Assembly: GCA_023231005.1 (NCBI GenBank)
Contig: JALNWG010000002.1
Location: 1 to 64,000, forward strand
DNA: 64,000 bases
Reading direction: 5' to 3'
Source: Bacteroidales bacterium
Lineage (GTDB): Bacteria; Bacteroidota; Bacteroidia; Bacteroidales; FEN-979
A program made the translations under genes and the position numbers. The notes beneath the pieces were generated by a model. The model did not search any database. It saw only the letters and a program-made list of their open reading frames with translations, and was not told where the DNA came from. Each line of letters begins with the position of its first letter. The stretch's first letter is position 1. Below are positions 1 through 8,900 of the stretch, one piece after another.

Positions 1-138
1 ATCACAAAATTCTTCCCATGCTTTCCCACTGACAACCCGGTTGGCATGGAGCCCCTCTTCCGTTTTACCAGTCATTCGGAGGCGTATCTTACGGAAAAAA
101 GCGAGGAATCGTAAAAAGGAAAAAAGTAACCCCTTCAT
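1..138 (-). CDS. Partial CDS at left edge (N-terminal 46 codons), unknown
   Basis: An open frame runs from an ATG at 138 leftwards to the window edge without a stop (46 codons). The visible protein starts MKGLLFSFLRFLAFFRKIRL, a short hydrophobic and basic N-terminus that does not look like a clean signal peptide, and continues into a soluble-looking stretch ending WEEFCD. I do not recognise the family. Support for a real gene start is the perfect minus-strand -7 box TATCTTTG at 186-193, about 50 bases upstream and divergent from the next gene. The rest lies outside the window, so no function is proposed. Confidence 0.55.
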   Translation of the reverse strand, partial: MKGLLFSFLRFLAFFRKIRLRMTGKTEEGLHANRVVSGKAWEEFCD

Positions 139-185
139 GTTGGACGAAATAAGTAAATATTCTGGAATTGTAGTCTTTCCAGGCC

Positions 186-193
186 CAAAGATA
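186..193 (-). promoter_or_regulatory. Putative Bacteroidota -7 box for left-edge gene
   Basis: The minus strand reads TATCTTTG, an exact TAnnTTTG match, with a TTG on the same strand about 22 bases further upstream (216-218). Transcription would start near 181 and give a leader of about 43 bases before the ATG at 138. Confidence 0.5.
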
Positions 194-284
194 GAAATTT
201 CATAAATAAAATCATCAATCGAAATGGCTAATAAGCAACGATTGCTGGTGTTACGGAAGGGTCAGAAACCGAAATATTTTTTTC

Positions 285-315
285 TTGCATTTTAAAATAT
301 TATACCCTATCTTTA
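285..315 (+). promoter_or_regulatory. Putative -33/-7 promoter for the first T9SS substrate
   Basis: TTG at 285-287 (-33) and TATCTTTA at 308-315 (-7, one mismatch to TAnnTTTG) are separated by 20 bases, the usual Bacteroidota spacing. The start of transcription would be near 320, leaving a leader of about 44 bases. The stretch 139-363 holds this promoter and the divergent one, nothing else that I can see. Confidence 0.5.
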
Positions 316-363
316 ACCCACAATTTTCATTCTTTATTCATCCATTCACATAAACCCAGCCTT

Positions 364-1806
364 ATGAAACGTATTATTTACCTTTTATTTTTCGCCGGAT
401 TGCTTTTGTTGAGCAATACGCCGGGTGAAGCCAGGAGCCAACCGGTTCTCTCTTCCGGAAGTTACACCCTTTATCCTCCCTTGAATTTCGGAGGCAATCA
501 AATAGAATGTTCTATTTACCTATACTGGCAAAAACCTCAGTTGCCCGGAGGATCAACTCCCGATGGACTTGTAGGGTATTATATCTATCGGGATGGTTCA
601 TTAATTCATTATGTTGGCAATCCCGACAGTTTAATGTATTACGATTGCCCTGATCCTGTTTCTTATGTTTACACGATAACTGCCAACTATGATCTTACGA
701 GTTACGGATTCCCTGGTGTTTTCGAACAATCTGAACCGGCTGGGCCGCTTTCACTTTCCATAGCAGGTTGTATCAAGGTCCTCCCATTTAGTGAATCTTG
801 GGATAATGGAACATTTGCATACAATGATTGGAAATTCATATCCGGACAAGAAAATTGGGGGATATCGACATCAGAAGGCAATCCTGCTCCAACAGCCATA
901 TTCAGTGGAACACCATCAGTAACGAATTATAGTATATTAATGCAATCCCCCCTATTGGCTGGAATTGATTATGAATGTGCCCGGATGTATCTTGATTTTG
1001 ATTATAAAATTGATGATCTTTTGGCTACCGGTACAGAAAAACTGTCGGCTGAGTACTCCACCGACAGCACCTGGATCCAGCTTCTCGAATTGAAAAATCA
1101 AGGATCAACCGGATGGACTCATTTGAAAACAGAAATCCCATCCATTTCGAAAAAGAATTTTAAAATCGGGTTTAAAGCAATGGGAGATCTAAGCTCGAAT
1201 ATAACCAATTGGTCAGTCGATAATATTGTGGTTACGGCTGTTTGCAAGGACCCCATTGAATGTACTTTTTCAACCACTAAAAATGCTGTCATTCTTTCAT
1301 GGAATCATGCTTGTGCAAACATCCTTCATTCTCCCGGGTATTACGTATATCGTACCGATTCCACGGGAAACCCTCCTTTTACTTTACTAACCAATGAAAT
1401 GATTTATGATCTTACCTATCAGGATTCGGAACCGGCAAACTTTGTTTCAGGTATATTCAAATATATCATCACTGCCGTTTATTTTGATGATGACAACATA
1501 ATGCTGTGTGCATCACCCGGACTGGATACGATCTCAGTGAATCTTCCGCTTGGTTTTCAATCTGCTGCTCAACACCCAATAACGATTACACCAAATCCTG
1601 CCAAGGATTATATTGTTGTTAAAAGTGACATTCCTCTTGAGTCGGTTGAGATCTATAATAATCTCGGGCAAAGAGTATTGTTGATAAATACTGACAAACA
1701 AAGTCAATTTACCGTACCGGTATCCCACTTAATAACAGGCATATACCTAATTTCGGTAACCAATGCAAACGGGAAATTTCTGAGGAAAATTTTGATCAAT
1801 CGGTAA
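364..1806 (+). CDS. T9SS-exported protein with cleaved-adhesin-like domain and type A sorting domain
   Basis: A 480-residue protein. A signal peptide covers about residues 1-25. A fibronectin-III-like stretch (about 28-133) is followed by a cleaved-adhesin/choice-of-anchor-J-like jelly-roll domain (about 139-293, with FSESWDNG at its start and WSVDNIVV at its end), and a second Fn3-like stretch (298-393). The C-terminus (about 405-480) is a T9SS type A sorting domain: TPNPAKDYIVV, then VEIYNNLGQRV, then a terminal GKFLRKILINR. Proteins of this type cross the outer membrane through the type IX system and are released or anchored at the surface; the jelly-roll domain usually binds carbohydrate or protein. 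No catalytic domain is visible, so an accessory or adhesive role is inferred. It stands alone on this strand and ends at a strong terminator. Confidence 0.9.
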   Translation: MKRIIYLLFFAGLLLLSNTPGEARSQPVLSSGSYTLYPPLNFGGNQIECSIYLYWQKPQLPGGSTPDGLVGYYIYRDGSLIHYVGNPDSLMYYDCPDPVSYVYTITANYDLTSYGFPGVFEQSEPAGPLSLSIAGCIKVLPFSESWDNGTFAYNDWKFISGQENWGISTSEGNPAPTAIFSGTPSVTNYSILMQSPLLAGIDYECARMYLDFDYKIDDLLATGTEKLSAEYSTDSTWIQLLELKNQGSTGWTHLKTEIPSISKKNFKIGFKAMGDLSSNITNWSVDNIVVTAVCKDPIECTFSTTKNAVILSWNHACANILHSPGYYVYRTDSTGNPPFTLLTNEMIYDLTYQDSEPANFVSGIFKYIITAVYFDDDNIMLCASPGLDTISVNLPLGFQSAAQHPITITPNPAKDYIVVKSDIPLESVEIYNNLGQRVLLINTDKQSQFTVPVSHLITGIYLISVTNANGKFLRKILINR

Positions 1807-1822
1807 ATTCAATAATTTGGAA

Positions 1823-1860
1823 ACAAAAACGGGGCGGCTATTTAGTCGTCCCGTTTTTGT
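1823..1860. terminator. Bidirectional intrinsic terminator
   Basis: The arms ACAAAAACGGG (1823-1833) and CCCGTTTTTGT (1850-1860) pair perfectly. The stem extends inward with two G-U pairs to a four-base loop at 1840-1843. The A-tract on one side and T-tract on the other let it work for both the plus-strand T9SS gene and the convergent minus-strand porP-like gene. Confidence 0.85.
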
Positions 1861-1870
1861 TTATATTATA

Positions 1871-2977
1871 CTAATAGAAGTTGGGACATTCCATGGGTCC
1901 ACCACGAATACGGTTGCCACCACCCCCGGGAACAAAGCCACCTCCGCCCCCGCCTCCAAAGATTTGAAGTTTATCAAATTCCAATACCAGTCCGATTTCA
2001 TGAGCGCCACCGGTTCCATTAAGAACCCCGGAAATCTGAAGATCATAACTATAGATAAATTTAATGCTCATGTTTTCATAAAAAGTATACCGGTATCCGG
2101 CAACCAGAGCTACTGCACTATTTGGGAGTGAAGTAAGCGTAGATTTGTACCAAGCTCCCAGGTAAATGTTAAATTTCAATAAATTCAACCCAACCTGAAG
2201 CGAATTCATATCTGCCTGATTTTGATAAATTGCTCCAACGTTGATTTTCAAGGGATCGCCAGCGCCATTATTGAATGTAGAAGAGGAATTTCCACCTCCC
2301 GTGGAGAAAACCATATCAAATTGACCGACAAATTTACGTGGGTAAGGGCTTGAACCTGTAGACAAGAAACTCACATCCGGTCGGAAAAGGTGGTCAACGG
2401 CAAAACCGATATTGCCACTGGCATTTCCTTCAGGAGTGATAAACTGCAATACACCACCGATACCAAAATCAGGAACTACCACTTTATTGGCATCGGAAGG
2501 GATAAAGGAAGTTTGATAAATATTCCCGTATTTTTCATCCAAAGCATCGGCAAATAGCAAATCATCCCAATTTACTTTGCGTTGCATAATCCCAGCTTTA
2601 ATCCCAATTTGGCTGACCATGAACTCAGTGATCGGAATGCGTACTCCAATTGTCAGGGCAGCTGAAAGGTTATTAATCATCCCATGGCCGGGATTATCGG
2701 AGTTGACCATAATTCCCAGTCCACCTGCGCCAGGTAAATTCCGGTCGCCAAGATCGGCAGAAAAGAAATACGATTTATAGGGTATTGGTAATTTGGGCCA
2801 TTGATCCCTGAACAAAAAACGTGCCCGTACCCCTGTATTGATCCCTGTATAGGCTGGGTTATAGTATATCGGGGTACTAAAATACTGGGAATAATTCATG
2901 TCCTGACCAGTACCCTCCTGATACAATCCAACAAAACAAATAAACAAAAGGATCGAAATTATATAATGATTTTTCAT
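1871..2977 (-). CDS. PorP/SprF family type IX secretion system membrane protein
   Basis: A 368-residue outer-membrane beta-barrel protein. It has a signal peptide (about 1-24), then the family signature near the mature N-terminus: QDMNYSQYFSTPIYYNPAYTG, followed by RFLFRDQWP. PorP/SprF proteins of T9SS are usually encoded next to a large PKD-repeat substrate with a type B (gliding-motility-type) C-terminal domain and are thought to help export or anchor that substrate. That is the arrangement here: it follows the giant PKD gene by 18 bases on the same strand, most likely in one transcript. Oddly, the barrel is followed by a C-terminal glycine-rich tail of about 30 residues (two runs of consecutive glycines, ending MECPNFY), where family members normally stop at the last strand. 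Confidence 0.9.
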   Translation of the reverse strand: MKNHYIISILLFICFVGLYQEGTGQDMNYSQYFSTPIYYNPAYTGINTGVRARFLFRDQWPKLPIPYKSYFFSADLGDRNLPGAGGLGIMVNSDNPGHGMINNLSAALTIGVRIPITEFMVSQIGIKAGIMQRKVNWDDLLFADALDEKYGNIYQTSFIPSDANKVVVPDFGIGGVLQFITPEGNASGNIGFAVDHLFRPDVSFLSTGSSPYPRKFVGQFDMVFSTGGGNSSSTFNNGAGDPLKINVGAIYQNQADMNSLQVGLNLLKFNIYLGAWYKSTLTSLPNSAVALVAGYRYTFYENMSIKFIYSYDLQISGVLNGTGGAHEIGLVLEFDKLQIFGGGGGGGFVPGGGGNRIRGGPMECPNFY

Positions 2978-2995
2978 CGAGAAAATAATTAGCGA

Positions 2996-5900
2996 TTATC
3001 GGATTAATAACACATTTCCCATTGTACCATAGGCACCCTGTCCCACATCGTTTCCAATCCAGGGGGTTCCGTCTTTGAAAATGGCTGTGATTTTCCACAT
3101 ATAGTTACCCTGAGGCATCAGGTTCCCATTATGGGTACCATCCCACCATTCGGAGGGTCTTCCCTTTTCATCCAGCTTGGTGGATTCCCAAATAAGGTTT
3201 CCCCAGGTATCAAATACCGAAACATGGTATTGTCTCAGGTTGACTCCTTTAGGTTGGAATTTCAGTACATCCAGGTTACTGGTTGTGCTTGTCGGTGAAA
3301 AAGCATTTGGAACATACAATCCCTTGAATAACAATTCATATTTATAGAAAGAGGTATCTGTACATTTAAACTCATTGACCGATATCAATTTGATGATATA
3401 AGGTTCCCCGTCAGGGCTGTCTTCCGTATATCTTACCACAGGGTTTTTCTCGGTAGAAGTACTTGGAATACCTCCCGGAAACTCCCAATTATAAGTTGAT
3501 GTTCCCGTTGTAAGATTATTCAGTTTAACCTGGCCTTGCTTATTATTATAATTGTTTGCCAGGGTAAAGGCGCTGGTTGGTGTTACATTAACCACAATGG
3601 TTGAATCAATGGTATCGACACATCCAAAGAAGTCCTTCACCATTTCCCTTACAGTGAAATTTCCTGTAGTTGTATAAGTATGTGCTGTGTCACCGATTTT
3701 TGGTGCCAGAACCGTCAGATCCGGTGTCCCATCTCCAAATCTCCATTTCCATGAACTAATGGTTGTATCAGAAAATGCAGTAAGATCGGTGAAATAGGTT
3801 GGATCTCCAATACAGGCAGCCGAACTTTCATACTTTGCTAACGGAAGATGATAAACACGGGTGGATTTAATCAGGGAATCCTTACATCCATATTTATTCA
3901 TCACAGTAAGCTTCACTTTATAATAGCCAGCCGTATCAAATTTGAACGATGGATTGCTTATGATAGAAGTATCACCTGGTTTAGGGGTAAAATTCCATTT
4001 CCAATATTTAATTAATTCACCGAAGGTTTTTGAAGTATCCCTAAACAGAGACAATTGATTGAGACAAACCGGAACATTGGAAAAGAAGGTATAGGGAGTA
4101 GGATGAATACGAATTGTTTGTATCATTTCATCTGTAATGGGAGAACCATTGATCAGGGTGTTAATAGTTAGGCTTACCTGATAATTCCCTGAATCTGCAA
4201 AAGTATGAGTAACCGGATTTGTGTGGTTAGTGTATGTAGTATCATTTCCATCCCCCCAGATCCAATGCCATTGAGTAATCCGGCTGATGGGCAGAGAACT
4301 ATCGGAGAAAGTAATCTTATACCTGGCACAAAGCAGTGTATCCTGATAGGAGTAAATAGCTTTTATACAGGGGAATCGTTGAACATTCTTTGTGATACTA
4401 TCCATACACCCATTTACATTGGTCATGATCAACGTTACAGGATAAATTCCAGCATTCACATAAAGATGCGAGGTATCGCCAGGCCCCGGGGAATTGATAA
4501 CCAACGGAGGCGTTCCATCTCCCCATATCCATTTCCAGCTTGTGATGTAACCGGTACCGTTATTGGTTGTTGAATCATGAAAATGAACGGTGCTGTCGCA
4601 AGGTGTTGAGATGTAACTGAATAACGGTTTAGGAGCCGCATATACCAAAACTTCACGGAAAACGCTGTCGATGCAATTATCTGAGTTGTTAGCCCGCATT
4701 TTAACAACATAAGTACCCGGGCTGCTGAAGGTATGTTGTGGGCTATAGGAATGAGATATATTGCCTGGACCGGATGGTGGATCGCCGAAATTCCAGTATA
4801 AGGAATATAGTGAATCCCCAGCAGCCTGGTTGATGGGCGTAAAGTGAGTAGGATATCCCTCACAAACCGTATCGAATGTATAGGTAAATTTGAATCCTGG
4901 TTTGACATATATGCTATCGCTAATCGTATCCATACAGCCATAGGTATCGGTTACCATTAACCGAACCAGATATTTTACATTCGTTTCCGGGAAAGTAAAC
5001 GATGGATTTGGAATATTTGATGTATTTCCATTTCCAAAATCCCATGATCTTGCCGCAATTGTTGCAGCTGTTGCCGTCGAGTTATCCTGGAAATCCACTT
5101 TTCCTGCCGGGCAGTAATAACTGATATAGGAGAATTTTGCCACGGGTTTCGGCCGTGCAATCACAGGGATGATAATAGAATCCTTACAGTTAGACAGATT
5201 CATAACCACCAGTTTAACATTGTAAGTCCCCGCAGTAGAATATGAATACTTAGGATTCTGTATGGTGGACGTACCTGTTCCATCTCCAAAGTCCCAAAAC
5301 CATGATTGAATCTGACTTCCCGGCGCTATAGAGAGATCGGTGAATGAAGTGGAATCACTAACGCACACCGAACTAAATTCGAACATCGCAGTTGGCTTAG
5401 GATTCACACTGATCGCAATCGTGGTATCTTTCTCACACTGATTAGAATTTGTTACCAGCAAATGAACATAAAAAGTTCCTTGAGTATTATAAATATGTGA
5501 GGGGTTTTGCAAAGTAGAAGTATTATTAGGGCTGGAAGGATCTCCAAAAACCCAGTTCCATGTTACGATATTGGTTCCGGTCGGGGTAGTCGACTCGTCG
5601 ATAAACTGTGTTGGACTTGCCATACAGGCAGTATCTGCAGAAAACACTGCAAACGGAGCATCATTTATCTGAAGGACTTTGAACGTTGTATCACTGCATC
5701 CATTGGCATTAACAACAATTAATCGTATTGTATCATTACCGCCGGTGGAGAAAATATGAATCGGATTTTGCACGGTAGCGGTGTTATTTACACCGGATCC
5801 CGGATCACCAAAAGTCCAGGTCCAATTAGTCAGGGTTGAACCACCAGATTGCGATATGTCGGTAAATTGAACAGACATCAGAGCACACCGGGTGGTAGGA

Positions 5901-8900
5901 TATTCAAAATCGGCTAATGGTTTATCCTTGACTACAACCGGATTGATCTTTTCTGCGGTACAGTCATCAGAAGTGGTAATGGTCAGCTTAACATTGTAAG
6001 TTCCGCCATTTACAAATTTGTGCTTGATATTCGGAGTGGTCTTGGTTACATCCGCACTTCCATCATCGAAATGCCACTTATATTCCGTAATATAACCATG
6101 TGCAGCGCTGGAACTTACGGCTGAAAAAGCGACAGAATCCATTGCACAATTTGCCCCTGAAGTAGTAAAGGCTGCATAGGGTTTCCCATAAACTTCAACC
6201 GTTTTGGTAGTATCTTTAAAACACCCCAGATCGGTGGTAATTGTTAATTTCACTTGGTAATTTCCCGCTGCACTATAGGTATGTGTAACAGGAGGAGCAT
6301 TGGTCGAAGTCGTCAAATCCCCAAATTCCCAAAAGTAAGAAACAATAGTACCCGCATTTGGTACAGAGGCATCGGTAAAGGTCATCTCATTTCCTTGACA
6401 GGGAGTATCGGTTGTGAAATTGGCTGTAGGCTTTGGATTTACTACAATACTCTGAGATGCCGGTACCGGAGAAACACAGCCGCTGGCATTGGTAACAGTA
6501 AGGGTAACTGATTTAGGACCAGGTGTGGTATAGGTATGGTCAGGATTTTCCAGGACAGAAGTAAATCCGTCACCGAAGGTCCATGCATAGGTTTGAATCG
6601 CCGTTCCTCCATTGGTGGAAGAGGTGTTTGTGAAATGTATCGACTGGTTGACACAATTTGTTTGGGATGCGGTAAAATGTGCAATCGGCGAAGGGATATT
6701 GTTCACCGTATGTGAAATTGAATCCTTACATCCTGAGGTGGTTCTGACAACTAATTTAACCGTATGAATCGTCAAGTTATCCTGGAATGTATAGGTAACA
6801 ATATTGGGAACAGTTGCAGGGGTATAGGAAATCGGTGGTTGTCCATCGCCAAAATCCCATAACCATAAATCGATGGTTTCCGGAAATCCTGCGGGGATAA
6901 AGGATTGGTCGTAATAAGAAACATTTGAGCCGATGCAATTAACCTGTGAAAAAGTGAATTCTGGAATAGGTCTCGGATGAACAAAAACGGTTTGAGTGGT
7001 AGTTGCTTCACAACCATTAAGATTTGTAATCTTTAAAGTCACAATAAAGGCACCATAGGTATTATAGGTGTGACCAATGGTTTGACCATTTCCATAAAAC
7101 GAATCACCAAAATTCCATTCATAAACAGCGATGTCTGAAATTCCTTGGGTATTAGAGGCACTGGCATCAAACAAGGTGGAACTCCCTTCGCATGCGGGCG
7201 TAACCGAAAAGAGTGCAGTCGGTGATGGATTTATTGCAATAGGAGGGTTAGCTACATAGGTATTGGAACATCCATTATTGGTAGTGACTGTAAGACTGAC
7301 CGGATAGCTCCCTACGTTTTGGAATGCATGGGTCGGATCTGGAAGTGTTGAATTCCCTCCATCTGTGAAATCCCAATAATGACCTGTGATTGGTCCGGTT
7401 GCAAGCGTAGGTACAGTTTTGTCCTGAAACTGAACCAACTGAGGTGCAACACACTGAGGTGTAAGCGGTTGAACAACAAAAAAGGCCACTGGAGAAGCTT
7501 TGAGCGTAACCTGAATGGTAATTTCGTTCCAACAGCCATAGTTGGTCTTAACCCTAAGTTTAACAGGCCAAGTGTATTGTCCCGATACGATTGGAAAGGT
7601 ATGAATTATCGGGGCATTGTTAAAATGAATATCCGGATCTGGTAAGGTTCCGTCACCCCAATACCAATCCCATTCAACAATATAATCATTCAACAATCCT
7701 CCTCCGGGCATCGATTGATCGGTAAACAGAACTCCTTCTCCTTCACATTTGTTGGGTGAATAGATAAAAGAGGCCGTTGGTGGAGGATTGATATAAACCT
7801 GCTTTGACACGCTGTTTTTACATCCATCAAGATCGGTTATAGTCAATATTACAGTTTTCCATCCGGAAGTAAGGTAAGAATGAGATATACTACTATAAGA
7901 TGAACCACTCTGGGTGTTCCCATCGCCAAAATCCCATGACCAATATAAAATTTGAGTCGGATCGGGAATTACCGTTGGGTCATAGGCAAAGTCTACGACT
8001 GCCGGAAGCGCAATAGTACTCATACATCCCACATTGGCATTTGGATTACCGTTAACAATATAATTAACTGGCGGAGAGGGTTTAATCGAAATGGCTTTAA
8101 GGATAAACGACTCACAATTATTATCACTGCTGGTCACGGTCAGTTTTACATTAAAAGTCGTACGAATCGGGTCCATAAAGGTATGGGAAGCATTTTGTGT
8201 TGTTGCTGTATTGCTTCCAGAGGAAGCAGGATCATCAAAATCCCACTCCCATTTAATGATTTGAGCGTTTGTGCTTCCGATGGGGGCTGTACTCTGATCA
8301 AAGAAAAACACTTCCTGCCCTTTACACCCGGGTAAAGGTGGACCGCCAACAGGAAGTTGGTTCACATTATTCCAGGTGAAATTGGAAATAGCGGTATCAT
8401 GAATGGTTACATATTCGATATGATCAACTACAATCGGCGGTGTTCCGGCTAAAGTTATCACATGCCTGATGGCTTTATTTGCACCATAACTCTTGAAGAA
8501 GTGAGTATCCACAGCAGGCAAAACAACAGGAGGAACAAACACATGTCTAACGGTATAGGGTGGATACAACTGTGGATCAGTAGCAACATATCCTTCATCT
8601 TCATACCACCATTCTTGCGATAAAATTGTTCCTAAAACAGGATCAGGTGTAACCCGGACTTCTTTGTCGAGGCAAGCATCAACCGGAGTAGGGTGAAATG
8701 TTGGAACCGGAGGAGTAAACGAAATCAGCTCCGTATACGTATTGGTACATCCATTAAGACTGGTGCAGGTCATTTCAACGTTATAACTACCGGGATTAGT
8801 GTATGTATGCGAGGGGTTTTTCCCGAATCCAGGGTTCCCATCACCGAATTGCCACTGAAGATTATTACCAACCTGGGCAGGAATTGTATTATCCGTAAAT

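Noticed and set aside
1817..2131. 104-codon plus-strand frame just after the first T9SS gene
   Set aside because: It starts inside the bidirectional terminator and runs antisense through the porP-like gene.
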